From: Oscillospiraceae bacterium
Lineage (GTDB): Bacteria; Bacillota; Clostridia; Oscillospirales; Butyricicoccaceae
Direction of reading: 5' to 3'
Assembly: GCA_015068445.1 (NCBI GenBank)
Contig: SVKN01000019.1
Span: 1 to 35,743, forward strand
Length of the DNA: 35,743 nucleotides
In this document: positions 6,587 to 16,428 of the stretch, in pieces
How positions within the stretch are numbered: the stretch's first letter is position 1
Layout: every line of letters begins with the position of its first letter
Translations under genes and position numbers: made by a program
The notes under the pieces: model-generated
Databases searched by the model: none
Seen by the model: the letters and a program-made list of their open reading frames with translations, nothing else
Told to the model about the DNA's origin: nothing

Positions 6587-8404
6587 TCAGGCGTTCAGGA
6601 TGCTCATGAACTCCTCGCCCGTGATAGTCTCGTGCTCATACAGATAACCGGCCAGCTGATCCAGCTTGGCGCGGTCCTTCGTCAGGATATCGACGGCCTT
6701 GTCGTGCTGACGCCGGACGAGCTCTACGACCTTCTTGTCGATCTCCCGCTGGGTCTCGGCGCTGCAGGCGAGAGAGGCGTCGCCGCCGAGATACTGGTTG
6801 CTGACGGTCTCCAGCGCCACCATGCCGAACTCGTCGCTCATGCCGAAGCGGGTGATCATGGCGCGGGCCAGCTTCGTGGCCTGCTCGATGTCGTTGGACG
6901 CGCCCGTCGTCACAGAGCCGAAGACGACCTCCTCGGCGGCGCGGCCGCCCGTGTAGGTGGCGATCTTGTTCTCGATCTCCTCGCGGCTCATCAGGTATTT
7001 GTTGCCCTCGTCCACCTGCATGGTGTACCCCAGAGCGCCGGAGGTGCGGGGGACGATGGTGATCTTCTGCACCGGGGCGGAGTTCGTCTGCCGCGCCGCC
7101 ACCAGCGCGTGGCCGATCTCGTGATAGGCGACGATGCGCTTCTCCTCATCGGTCAGAATGGCGTTCTTCTTCTGGTATCCGGCGATGACGACCTCGATGC
7201 TCTCCTCCATGTCGGCCTGGGTCGCCTCGCTGCGGCCGTCGCGGACGGCGCGCAGCGCCGCCTCGTTGACGATGTTGGCCAGCTCCGCGCCAGAGGCGCC
7301 GGCGGCCATGCGGGCCACCTGCAGATAGTCGATGTTCGGGTCGGCCTTGATCTTTTTGGCGTGGACCTTCAGGATGGCCTCGCGGCCCCGTAGGTCGGGC
7401 AGCTCCACGGGCACGCGGCGGTCGAAGCGGCCGGGACGCGTCAGCGCCGGGTCAAGGGACTCCGGCCGGTTGGTGGCGGCGAGGATCATCACGCCGCTGT
7501 TGCCCTCGAAGCCGTCCATCTCGGTCAAAAGCTGGTTGAGCGTCTGTTCGCGCTCGTCGTTGCCGCCGTAGGCGCCGGAGTTGCGCTTCTGACCGATGGC
7601 GTCGATCTCATCGATGAACACGATGCACGGCGCCTTCTCCTTCGCCTGCCGGAACAGGTCGCGGACCTTGGATGCGCCCATGCCCACGAACATCTCCACG
7701 AACTCGGAGCCCGACATGGAGAAGAACGGCACGTTCGCCTCGCCCGCCACGGCCTTGGCCAGCATGGTCTTGCCGGTGCCCGGCGGGCCCACCAGCAGCA
7801 CGCCCTTGGGCATGTTCGCGCCGATCTCACGGTATTTTGACGGATCGTGGAGGTAATCCACGATCTCCTGCAGGCTCTCCTCGGCCTCGTCCACACCCTC
7901 CACGTCGTCGAAGCGGATGCCGTCGGAGGACTTGACGTAGACCTTGGCGTTGGACTTGCCCAGATTGAACATCATGCTCCCCGCGCCGCCGCCCGCGCGG
8001 TCCATGAGCTTTTTCGACATATACTGTCCCACCAGCGTGAACAGAAGGATGGGCACCACCCAGCTCAGCAGGAAGCTCATCAGGGGAGAGGCCTGCTCGA
8101 CGATGCGGCTGGCGAACTCCACGCCGGCGCCGTGCAGGCGCTCCACCAGCCCGGGGTCTTCGATGACGCCCGTGCGGTAGACGGTGGTCTTGTCCTTGTC
8201 GGTGAAGAGGATCTGGTTGCTCTGCAGCTCCACCTGACCCACCTCGCCGTTTTCGGTCATGGTCATGAACGTGCCGTAGTCCACTTCCTTGATCTCGCGC
8301 TGCTCCATCCAGGGCATGAGGAACGCGTTGACCAACAGCACCAGCACCAGCATGACCGCATAATAGAAAATCAACGGCTTTTTCGGCCGCTTTACCTCGT
8401 TCAT
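6587..8404 (-). CDS. ftsH: ATP-dependent zinc metalloprotease FtsH
   Basis: FtsH degrades misassembled membrane proteins and short-lived regulators at the inner face of the membrane. The 605-residue sequence has two membrane helices (about 11-30 and 108-127) around a short outer domain, an AAA module with Walker A GPPGTGKT (206-213), pore motif FVG (239-241), Walker [10 protein letters not shown] (261-269) and the second region of homology ending GRFDRR, then the peptidase domain with HEIGH (428-432) and the acidic ligand D505 (GASNDIEQ). Length is normal for Firmicutes. AAGGAGG precedes the ATG and a full-consensus promoter lies at 8468-8440. prsW follows in the same unit. All catalytic residues are intact. 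Confidence 0.97.
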   Translation of the reverse strand: MNEVKRPKKPLIFYYAVMLVLVLLVNAFLMPWMEQREIKEVDYGTFMTMTENGEVGQVELQSNQILFTDKDKTTVYRTGVIEDPGLVERLHGAGVEFASRIVEQASPLMSFLLSWVVPILLFTLVGQYMSKKLMDRAGGGAGSMMFNLGKSNAKVYVKSSDGIRFDDVEGVDEAEESLQEIVDYLHDPSKYREIGANMPKGVLLVGPPGTGKTMLAKAVAGEANVPFFSMSGSEFVEMFVGMGASKVRDLFRQAKEKAPCIVFIDEIDAIGQKRNSGAYGGNDEREQTLNQLLTEMDGFEGNSGVMILAATNRPESLDPALTRPGRFDRRVPVELPDLRGREAILKVHAKKIKADPNIDYLQVARMAAGASGAELANIVNEAALRAVRDGRSEATQADMEESIEVVIAGYQKKNAILTDEEKRIVAYHEIGHALVAARQTNSAPVQKITIVPRTSGALGYTMQVDEGNKYLMSREEIENKIATYTGGRAAEEVVFGSVTTGASNDIEQATKLARAMITRFGMSDEFGMVALETVSNQYLGGDASLACSAETQREIDKKVVELVRRQHDKAVDILTKDRAKLDQLAGYLYEHETITGEEFMSILNA

Positions 8405-8439
8405 GATATCCTCCTTTCGGGAGTCTGTATCCTGTTTTG

Positions 8440-8468
8440 ATTATAGGCATGTGTGAAAACGGTGTCAA
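8440..8468 (-). promoter_or_regulatory. Consensus sigma-A promoter of ftsH
   Basis: Leftwards: TTGACA (8468-8463), 17 bp, TATAAT (8445-8440), a perfect match to consensus. Confidence 0.88.
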
Positions 8469-8478
8469 GTCGCTCATA

Positions 8479-8507
8479 TTGACAAGCGGCGGCTGTCGGT
8501 GTAATAT
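8479..8507 (+). promoter_or_regulatory. Sigma-A promoter of the class V aminotransferase gene
   Basis: TTGACA (8479-8484), 17 bp, TAATAT (8502-8507). A second TTGACC at 8519-8524 has a -10-like sequence that would place the start inside the ribosome site, so it is thought not to be used. Confidence 0.7.
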
Positions 8508-8561
8508 TTTTGTGAACGTTGACCGCGCAATATTCAATTATAATATTAAAGGAGAATCACC

Positions 8562-9707
8562 ATGGACAAGAACGTATTGGTCATGATCCCCGGCCCCACG
8601 CCGGTCGTCGATTCCATCCGCACCCAGATGGGCCGTCCCATCCAGGCCTTCGGCGATCCCCGGTTCGTGGCTGACTATCGCGCCCTGATCGACGATTTGG
8701 GCCAGCTGTTCAACTGCTCCGGCGTCACCTTCCCGCTGGCCGGCACCGGCACCCTGGCCATGGAAATGGCCATCGCCAACACCACCAGGAGAGGGGACAA
8801 CGTCCTCATCGTCTCCAACGGCTTCTTCGGCGACCGCTTCATCGACATCTGCGAGCGCAAGGGCCTGAACGTGGACGTCCTCAGCGCCGAGTGGGGCGAT
8901 TTCGTCACCCCCGAGCAGATCGACAAAAAGCTCAGTGAGAAGCATTACGCCGCCATGACCGTCACCCACGTGGACACCTCCACTGCCGTCGTGGCCCCCA
9001 TCGCCGAGATCGGCGAGGTGGCGAAGAAGTACCCCGACACCGTCTATATCGTCGACGGCGTCGCCGCCACCGCCGGTGAGTACGCCGACGTGGACGGCAT
9101 GCACATCGACCTGATGTTCACCGCCTCCCAGAAGGCCTTCGGCGTCTGCTCCGGCATGTTCATCGTCTGGGCCGGCAAGAAGGCGCTGGAGCGCCGCAAG
9201 ACCCTGGGCACGATCCCCGAGTATTATGTGGACTTCGACAAGTGGCTGCCCATCATGGAGAACACCTCCAAGTACTTCGCCACCCCGGCCGTCAACCTGG
9301 TCTGGGCGCTGAAGGAGTCCGTGGCCATCATCAAGGAGGAGGGCCTCAAGGCCCGCGCCGACCGTCACCGCAAGAATGCCGACGCCATCGCCAAGGCCGT
9401 GGAGAGCATCGGCTGCACGCTGCTGGCCAAGCCCGGCTGCCGCGCCTCCACCCTCAGCGTCATCCTGTACCCCGAGGGCGTGGACGACGCGAAGTTCCGC
9501 GCCAACATGCTGCAGGAGGGCGTCGTGTGCGCCAACTCCCTGGGCGCCTATCTGGGCAAGTCCTTCCGTCTGGGCCACATGGGCAACATCACCGAGAACG
9601 AGATCATCGTCGGTCTGTCCGCCATCGAGCGCTCGCTGAAGGCCTGCGGCGCTGACGTCAAGCTGGGAACGGCTGTCGGCACCTACCTCGCCGAGATGCA
9701 CAAATAA
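8562..9707 (+). CDS. PLP-dependent class V aminotransferase (alanine-glyoxylate/serine-pyruvate type)
   Basis: A 381-residue fold-type I PLP enzyme of the class V group. It begins with the family opening MIPGPTPV, has the small-residue cofactor loop AGTGTLAMEMA, the aspartate that pairs with the pyridine nitrogen in IVDGVAAT (D165), and the Schiff-base lysine K191 in TASQKAFG. This matches alanine-glyoxylate, serine-pyruvate and PucG-like (S)-ureidoglycine-glyoxylate aminotransferases, which move amino groups to or from glyoxylate or pyruvate. AAAGGAG precedes the ATG. It is a single-gene unit with its own promoter and terminator, so context does not fix the substrate. No purine-catabolism gene is adjacent. 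Confidence 0.9.
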   Translation: MDKNVLVMIPGPTPVVDSIRTQMGRPIQAFGDPRFVADYRALIDDLGQLFNCSGVTFPLAGTGTLAMEMAIANTTRRGDNVLIVSNGFFGDRFIDICERKGLNVDVLSAEWGDFVTPEQIDKKLSEKHYAAMTVTHVDTSTAVVAPIAEIGEVAKKYPDTVYIVDGVAATAGEYADVDGMHIDLMFTASQKAFGVCSGMFIVWAGKKALERRKTLGTIPEYYVDFDKWLPIMENTSKYFATPAVNLVWALKESVAIIKEEGLKARADRHRKNADAIAKAVESIGCTLLAKPGCRASTLSVILYPEGVDDAKFRANMLQEGVVCANSLGAYLGKSFRLGHMGNITENEIIVGLSAIERSLKACGADVKLGTAVGTYLAEMHK

Positions 9708-9720
9708 GCTGTACGATCTT

Positions 9721-9754
9721 AAAAAGCCCGGAGGCAAGCGCCTCCGGGCTTTTT
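9721..9754. terminator. Strong bidirectional terminator
   Basis: 15-bp arms (9721-9735, 9740-9754) starting with five A and ending with five T, 4-nt loop, between converging genes. Confidence 0.92.
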
Positions 9755-9763
9755 GCATCAGAT

Positions 9764-10486
9764 CTATTCTTCGTCGCCGAACACGGCCTGCTGCTCCTCC
9801 AGAAGGAGCTCGCTTTTGACCTCCTCGTGGACCTCCAGCAGGAAACGGTACAGCGGCATCAGCTTCGTGAACCGCTCCAGCAGCTGCTGCGGCAGCGCTT
9901 CGTCGTAAAGCGCCCCGCCGTAGTCGCGGTCGAAGGATACCGAGATGCGCCTGCGGTTGTACCAGGGGTTCAGCTCCGGCCCCACGTCGCCCTTGGGGCG
10001 CTTGTAGGGCTCGCCGCTGAGACTGTAATCGCCCAGCTTTTCCACCGCGTGCACGATCTTCAGGAAACTCTTGGGGTCTTCCCTGATCCTGCGCCGCGTC
10101 ACGTCGCCGTGGCGGGGCGTCGCCTCCCAGTGTCCCACGCCCCAGGACCAGGAAAAGGCGTCGATCTCGAACCAGAACACCGGCCCCACGGACTTCGGCG
10201 AGTCCTTCTGCAGCGTGAACCACAGATGATCCTTATAGGGCCCGCGGCCGAACAGCCGCCGGGCGTCCCGGTAGATGCGGGAGACGTGGACGTAAAAGTT
10301 TTCATTGGGGAACTTCTGCCGCATCAGCGCCAGCGTCTGATCGGCCAGCGTTTTGAAGGGGACGTTCAGCGCACGCTCGAACCAGTCCTTGTGCGCGTTG
10401 AACCAGGGGCGCTCGTTGTTGAACGTCAGCTCCATCAAAAACGCCTGGGTCTCGGGGGAAAAGCCGCGGAAATCGGTTTCGCTCAT
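9764..10486 (-). CDS. DUF2461 family protein
   Basis: A 240-residue soluble protein with the DUF2461 (TIGR02453-type) pattern: [29 protein letters not shown] at the N-terminus, then [22 protein letters not shown] in the middle, then a C-terminal helical region. Family members are widespread and uncharacterised. The ATG overlaps the stop of the MBL-rubredoxin gene (ATGA at 10486-10483) and lacks a strong ribosome site of its own, so its translation is probably coupled to that gene. The pairing of a DUF2461 protein with a rubredoxin-bearing enzyme is unusual, but nothing in the sequence shows a joint function. Confidence 0.82.
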   Translation of the reverse strand: MSETDFRGFSPETQAFLMELTFNNERPWFNAHKDWFERALNVPFKTLADQTLALMRQKFPNENFYVHVSRIYRDARRLFGRGPYKDHLWFTLQKDSPKSVGPVFWFEIDAFSWSWGVGHWEATPRHGDVTRRRIREDPKSFLKIVHAVEKLGDYSLSGEPYKRPKGDVGPELNPWYNRRRISVSFDRDYGGALYDEALPQQLLERFTKLMPLYRFLLEVHEEVKSELLLEEQQAVFGDEE

Positions 10487-11424
10487 GCCTTGTTGAACTT
10501 CTCTTTGCTCTGCTTGCAGCGCGGGCAGCGCCAGTCCTCGGGCAGGTCTTCAAAGGCCACGCCGTCGTGCTCCGCGGGATCGTAGACGTAGCCGCAGATC
10601 GAGCAGACGTACTTGCCCGTGGCGGCTCCGGACGCCACGTCCTCGGGCGGGATGGAAACGGGAGGATGGTCGAGGTCGACGACGGCCTTGTTCTCCAGAT
10701 TCTCAACGCCCAGCGGCGTATGGGTGGACAGATAGACCGTGGGATTCTCGCGGATGAACGCGCGCACGCGGTCCAGTGTATCCCGGGCGGCTTTGACGTC
10801 CTCGAAGACGACGCTCAGCTTGTTGGCGTACAGCGCTTCGTCGGTGTAGGTGACGTCGCCGTGCATCATATAATACAGCCCGTCACATTCGGCGACGACG
10901 ATGCTGTTGCCGAATGTGTGGCCCTTGGCTTCGATAAGGTAAACGCCGTTCGTGATCTTCTCGCAGGCGGGGAAGTTGTGATAGGGGCCGTCCTTGTACT
11001 GCACGGGGACGAGCTGCGCGCCGGAGGCGGCCACGCCGGGATCGGCGGCGTCCTCGGGGGAAATGTACACCTTCGCATCGGGGAAGCTCCTGAGCTCGCC
11101 CGTGTGGTCGGCATGCTTGTGCGTGACGAGGATGCGCGTCACCTGCTCGGGGGCGTAGCCCGCGTCCTTCAGCGCCGAAACGTAGTCCTTGATGCGGCTG
11201 CCCATGTAGATCGCGGTGGACTCATCGGGCACGGCGTCGGGCGCCTCCAGGGGCATGCCGGTGTCGACGAGGATCACCTCGTCTCCTGTGTCGATCAGGA
11301 AGTTCTGCAGGCTCGAGCGATAGCGCACGGCGGGGTCGAAGGCCTGCATGCCGTCCTCGCCGCCCATGGCGAAGGGCTGTGTCATGAAGCCTTTTTCGTA
11401 CAGTTTGATGGCTTTGATAAGCAT
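10483..11424 (-). CDS. MBL-fold metallo-hydrolase fused to C-terminal rubredoxin
   Basis: The start at 11424 is set by AGGAGG; longer open frame to 11589 crosses the promoter. The 313-residue protein has a metallo-beta-lactamase domain with THKHADH (H102, H104, D106, H107), GHTFGN, HGD and STH motifs, which bind a two-metal centre, followed by a rubredoxin domain (270-313) with [10 protein letters not shown] (C274, C277) and DWRCPRC (C300, C303) that holds one iron. Flavodiiron proteins combine similar domains but have a flavodoxin part between them; here it is missing. An electron-transfer or oxygen/NO-related role is possible, or quorum-lactonase-like hydrolysis with a redox partner. Function is not known from sequence. 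Confidence 0.88.
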   Translation of the reverse strand: MLIKAIKLYEKGFMTQPFAMGGEDGMQAFDPAVRYRSSLQNFLIDTGDEVILVDTGMPLEAPDAVPDESTAIYMGSRIKDYVSALKDAGYAPEQVTRILVTHKHADHTGELRSFPDAKVYISPEDAADPGVAASGAQLVPVQYKDGPYHNFPACEKITNGVYLIEAKGHTFGNSIVVAECDGLYYMMHGDVTYTDEALYANKLSVVFEDVKAARDTLDRVRAFIRENPTVYLSTHTPLGVENLENKAVVDLDHPPVSIPPEDVASGAATGKYVCSICGYVYDPAEHDGVAFEDLPEDWRCPRCKQSKEKFNKA

Positions 11425-11463
11425 GGTTCGTCCTCCTGTTGTTTCATAGTTTAACGTGATTTC

Positions 11464-11492
11464 ATTATGCCATGACGGCGCATCCCTGTCAA
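11464..11492 (-). promoter_or_regulatory. Sigma-A promoter of the MBL-rubredoxin operon
   Basis: Leftwards: TTGACA (11492-11487), 17 bp, CATAAT (11469-11464). The nested palindrome 11501-11552 begins 9 bp upstream of this -35. Confidence 0.75.
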
Positions 11493-11500
11493 CCGACTGC

Positions 11501-11552
11501 TTTGGCAAGGGGTGTGCCAAAAAGTTTGTCAATGACAAATAAATGGCACACC
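11501..11552. promoter_or_regulatory. Nested palindrome between divergent genes (candidate operator)
   Basis: GGTGTGCCA (11511-11519) pairs with TGGCACACC (11544-11552), and inside it TTTGTCA (11525-11531) pairs with TGACAAA (11533-11539). A third half-site, TTTGGCA (11501-11507), forms an overlapping inverted repeat with TGCCAAA (11515-11521). The array lies just upstream of the extended -10 promoter of the twin-HTH gene and of the -35 of the MBL-rubredoxin promoter, so one bound factor could act on both. Confidence 0.65.
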
Positions 11553-11572
11553 CTTTCGTGATGCGAAGAACG

Positions 11573-11581
11573 TGATATAAT
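11573..11581 (+). promoter_or_regulatory. Extended -10 promoter of the twin-HTH regulator gene
   Basis: TGA followed by TATAAT (11576-11581), with a poor -35 (CTTTCG-like) next to the palindrome, which suggests dependence on a bound activator. Confidence 0.6.
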
Positions 11582-11612
11582 GATCCCATCGAAACGAAGG
11601 GAGGCAGACTGT

Positions 11613-13403
11613 ATGTTTGCCGAACAGCTCAATCTGCTGGTCAGCGTCCTCAACGCAAACAATACGGAGCTCGCGCAGTTCGTCCGTTGCGACCGCTCCA
11701 ACATCAGCCGCATGCGCTCCGGGGCCCGCGTGCCGCGCCGCGCCGGCGTCACCACCGAAAAGCTCGTCCGCGGCCTGTGCCTCTTAGCCGACGACCGTGA
11801 GCTGATGTCCGCCCTGTGCAGCTGCATCGGCTGCCCGCCGGACACTGCCGGGGAGGAGCTTCACAGCCGCCTGACGGACTGGCTCTTCCGGGACGCCGAC
11901 GAGACCCAGCGCGTCCGCCGTCCGTCGAAGCCCGCCTTCCGCTCTTTCGGCGAGCGCCTCAGCGCCGTAATGGAGATGACGGGCCTCAGCAACGTCCGCT
12001 TCAGCCGCCTGCTCAGCGTGGATGCGTCCCATATCAGCCGCTTCCGCCGCGGCCTGCGCACGCCCCAGTCGAACCCCAAGACCGTGGAGGCCATCTGCAC
12101 GGTGCTGCTCCAGCGCGTGCGGAAGCAGGGGCAGATGAGTCAGCTGGCGCGCATGATGGGCCTCAGCGCCGCCGAGCTGGAGAGCGACCCCGACTGCCTC
12201 GACCGCTTCCAGAACTGGCTGTGCGACTTTTCGCCCGAGGACAACGGCATCATGGTGGAAAACCTGCTGGAGCACATCGACACCTTCCCCGTCAGCGCGA
12301 TGCAGCAGGGGCCCGACCCCGCCGCCGTCGATCCCGGCGCGCTGACGAGCGCGGAGACCTCCTATCGCGGCAACGACGGGCTGCGCCGCGCCGTGATCCG
12401 CTTCCTCAGCGCCGCGGCGCTGCAGGGCGGGGAAGAGCTGCTGCTCTACTCCGACCAGAGCATGGACTGGATGCTCAGCGACCGCACGTTCCACCGCCGC
12501 TGGGCGTCATTGATGATGGCCTGTGTGCGCCGCGGCGTCCGCATCCGCATCATCCACAACATCGACCGCGCCGCCGGGGAGATGGTAGAGGCCATCTCCA
12601 GCTGGCTGCCGCTTTACCTTTCTGGCGTCATCGAGTCCTGGTACAGCCGCCGCACCCGCGACAGCCGCTTCAGCCACACGATCTTCCTCTGCCCGGGCCT
12701 GGGCTGCATCGTGGGCGATCACGTCGCAGGCTGTGAGGACGACGGCCTTTACCGCTACTGCACCGCGCCGGAGGAGCTGGAATACTACAGCCGCGAGTTC
12801 GCGGCACTGCTGGACGCCTCCCGTCCGCTGGTGCGCATGACTGCCTCCGCCGAGGGCCCGGAGCCCGGCGGCGACTTCACGCTGCTCAGCAACACGCTGT
12901 CCCTGGGCACAATGCCCGAGGAGACGATGATGGGGATGCTCCGGCGGCTCGACCCGGCATTGCGCGCGGAGGCCGAGTGCCAGTGGCGCAGCGCCGTCGC
13001 GCTGTGGGAGCGCCGCCTCGCGGCGGGACAGCTGAGCGAGTGCGTCCCGCTGGCTGAGGACGAGATGCTGTTCGCGGGCCGCGTCCCCGTGGATCTGGAG
13101 GGCGTGACGCTCTGCTACGAGCCAGCGGAGTACGACGCGCACCTGAAAAACATGGCGCGGCTGTCGGAGCAGCGTCGGGGCTACCGCTTCTACCTGCTGC
13201 CGGAGACGCCCTTCGCCAACACGCGATTGCTGTTGGACGAGGACGAGGTGGCCGTGGAGCGCCTGACCCGACCCCATATCGTCTTCCGCATCAGCCATCC
13301 GCTGATGCTGGAGGCCTTCACCGCCTATCTCGACCGCATCAAGGAGCAGTTCCGCGAGGACAAGCCCACCCAGCGCAAGCGACTGGAGCAGCGTTCGCTG
13401 TGA
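11613..13403 (+). CDS. Large protein with two N-terminal HTH-like repeats, probable regulator, family not recognised
   Basis: The start at 11613 has GGGAGG upstream; an earlier start at 11580 overlaps the -10. The 596-residue protein contains two related XRE-like segments: residues 2-43 ([20 protein letters not shown]) and 112-152 ([20 protein letters not shown]), each ending in an Arg-rich helix. After an acidic linker comes an alpha/beta region (about 250-400) with [15 protein letters not shown], a [16 protein letters not shown] strand-helix segment and ESWYSRR, loosely like the PLD-fold sensor parts of some regulators, then a C-terminal region with no recognised motif. No membrane segment. 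DNA binding is inferred from the repeats; the ligand is unknown. A nested palindrome precedes it and a terminator overlaps its stop. Confidence 0.75.
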   Translation: MFAEQLNLLVSVLNANNTELAQFVRCDRSNISRMRSGARVPRRAGVTTEKLVRGLCLLADDRELMSALCSCIGCPPDTAGEELHSRLTDWLFRDADETQRVRRPSKPAFRSFGERLSAVMEMTGLSNVRFSRLLSVDASHISRFRRGLRTPQSNPKTVEAICTVLLQRVRKQGQMSQLARMMGLSAAELESDPDCLDRFQNWLCDFSPEDNGIMVENLLEHIDTFPVSAMQQGPDPAAVDPGALTSAETSYRGNDGLRRAVIRFLSAAALQGGEELLLYSDQSMDWMLSDRTFHRRWASLMMACVRRGVRIRIIHNIDRAAGEMVEAISSWLPLYLSGVIESWYSRRTRDSRFSHTIFLCPGLGCIVGDHVAGCEDDGLYRYCTAPEELEYYSREFAALLDASRPLVRMTASAEGPEPGGDFTLLSNTLSLGTMPEETMMGMLRRLDPALRAEAECQWRSAVALWERRLAAGQLSECVPLAEDEMLFAGRVPVDLEGVTLCYEPAEYDAHLKNMARLSEQRRGYRFYLLPETPFANTRLLLDEDEVAVERLTRPHIVFRISHPLMLEAFTAYLDRIKEQFREDKPTQRKRLEQRSL

Positions 13404-13422
13404 CGCTTTTTGCGTCATTTTT
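13401..13422 (+). terminator. Terminator overlapping the twin-HTH stop codon
   Basis: TGACGC/GCGTCA arms (13401-13406, 13412-13417) around a T loop, followed by five T. Confidence 0.75.
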
Positions 13423-13552
13423 CGCCCTGAGGCCGGAAAAAGGCTTTACCTGCGCCTGCCTGTCGTGGTATAATAAACGCAATATAACCTTGTTCCGTCG
13501 TTTCGACCAAAGAACGTGTGGCCAGAAATGGCTTTTTCGGCGGAGCGCGCGG

Positions 13553-15116
<1,564 letters not shown>

Positions 15117-15128
15117 GCATCACCATAG

Positions 15129-15158
15129 AAAAAAGAGCCCCGACCAGGGCTCTTTTTT
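15129..15158. terminator. Bidirectional terminator after guaB
   Basis: 12-bp arms AAAAAAGAGCCC and GGGCTCTTTTTT with a 6-nt loop, between converging genes. Confidence 0.92.
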
Positions 15159-15207
15159 GTTGTCAAAAATCTGTTTTCGGCAGGCGCGGGAGGGGTTGTT
15201 TTTGTAT

Positions 15208-16428
15208 TTAAGGCAGCCTCGTATAATAGATCGCCTTGGGCTGATCGACAGTGGCGCAGGTGAGGAGGGCGGCCTCCTTGCCGTCGGGGGAAAGCGTCAG
15301 CGACTCGAAGCTGACGGGCCAGCCGTCGCCCTTTTCCAGCGCAAAGGAGCGGACGACGCTCTGCCCGTGATAGAAGTCCGCGCGGCACATCTCGTCGCCC
15401 TCGGGATCGGCGACGGCCAGCGCCAGCTGACCGTCCGACGTGACGGCCATGGAGGAGATATAGCGCTCGTCCTCCTCGCCGGGCAGGCCCGCGGGATCGA
15501 AAGACTCAAAGCTCCCGTCGGACACGTCGAGGACACCCGACGGCAGGAGCCGGAAATCGTCGTAGATCAGCAACCGCCCGCCCGTCAGAGGCTCAGCCGA
15601 CAGGTAATCGTACCCGTCGATATCCGTCCGGCCGCCGGCGGGGTCCAGCAGGAACACGTGCTCGACCCACTCCCAGCCCAGCAGCTTGCCCAGCAGCGCG
15701 TTGCCCTCCGGCATCCAGCCGATGGCCGTGGGCAGCTTGTAATCCAGCAGCGCGTCGCCGTCCGGGGCCGTGAAGCCCTCGTATCGCGCGATGACGTCCG
15801 TGAAGTCAAAGCCCCGGACGACGGTCAGCGCATCGGATGAGGATACCGCCGTCATGGACCGGTCGGGGGAGACGTCCACGTTCCGCACGTCCCGGAGTCC
15901 GCGCAGGTCGATCTGCTCGTATTCCAGCGTCTGCGGGTCGATCAGCAGCAGCGCGTCGGCCTCATACGTTTCGGTGTTCAGCGTCATCACGGGCACCGCG
16001 CCGTCGTCCAGCGCGGCGCGGGGGTACTGCCCGACGATGCCCAGCGGCATGGACCTGCCCGTGAACTTGTCACGGGTCAGGGAATAGGTGTAGAGATACG
16101 ACGTCTCCGACAGTACGCCGCTGCGCACGTGGGACGTGAAGATGAACAGGACATCGGAGGACGCCAGAAAGACGTTGTCCACCGTCATGCCGCGGCTGAT
16201 GAGGAACGTGGGGTCGATGCGCCGCACCAGTCCCGCGTCATCGGCGGGAACGCTGTCCGGGGCCGTGACCTCGGGCGTTTTCTGAGGTGTGACCGCATGC
16301 TCCTGCGGCGGAGCTTCCGTCTGCTCCTCCGGCGGCGCAGGGTCGATCAGAAGCTGCTTTTCGCCGCAGGCGGCGAGGGTCAGCAGGGATATGACGGCCA
16401 GCAGAAGGGTCGCCAGGCGCTTAATCAT
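15208..16428 (-). CDS. Putative lipoprotein with beta-propeller-like repeats
   Basis: The 406-residue product has a lipoprotein signal peptide (MIKRLATLLLAVISLLTLAAC, lipobox LAAC, C21), a Pro/Glu/Thr-rich linker of about 45 residues, and an extracytoplasmic domain with repeating strands such as VDVSPDRSMTAVSS, SMAVTSDGQLALAVA and LTLSPDGKEAALLT, which look like blades of a WD40/TolB-like beta-propeller. It should be anchored to the outer face of the membrane. No enzyme motif is seen. Its start overlaps the end of rarA by eight bases and it has AAAGGTG upstream, so it is co-transcribed with rarA although the two have no obvious shared role. Confidence 0.75.
   Translation of the reverse strand: MIKRLATLLLAVISLLTLAACGEKQLLIDPAPPEEQTEAPPQEHAVTPQKTPEVTAPDSVPADDAGLVRRIDPTFLISRGMTVDNVFLASSDVLFIFTSHVRSGVLSETSYLYTYSLTRDKFTGRSMPLGIVGQYPRAALDDGAVPVMTLNTETYEADALLLIDPQTLEYEQIDLRGLRDVRNVDVSPDRSMTAVSSSDALTVVRGFDFTDVIARYEGFTAPDGDALLDYKLPTAIGWMPEGNALLGKLLGWEWVEHVFLLDPAGGRTDIDGYDYLSAEPLTGGRLLIYDDFRLLPSGVLDVSDGSFESFDPAGLPGEEDERYISSMAVTSDGQLALAVADPEGDEMCRADFYHGQSVVRSFALEKGDGWPVSFESLTLSPDGKEAALLTCATVDQPKAIYYTRLP

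Noticed and set aside
8519-8546. Second promoter TTGACC-16-TAATAT before the aminotransferase
   Set aside because: Its start point would fall in or after the ribosome binding site, leaving no usable leader.
8538-10223. Minus-strand open frame of 561 codons opposite the aminotransferase gene
   Set aside because: It covers a clear PLP enzyme on the plus strand, has Ala/Gly/Val/Asp-rich shadow composition and no ribosome site. Similar long antisense frames (13617-15107, 22534-24312, 3647-4933) are rejected for the same reason, as expected in GC-rich DNA.
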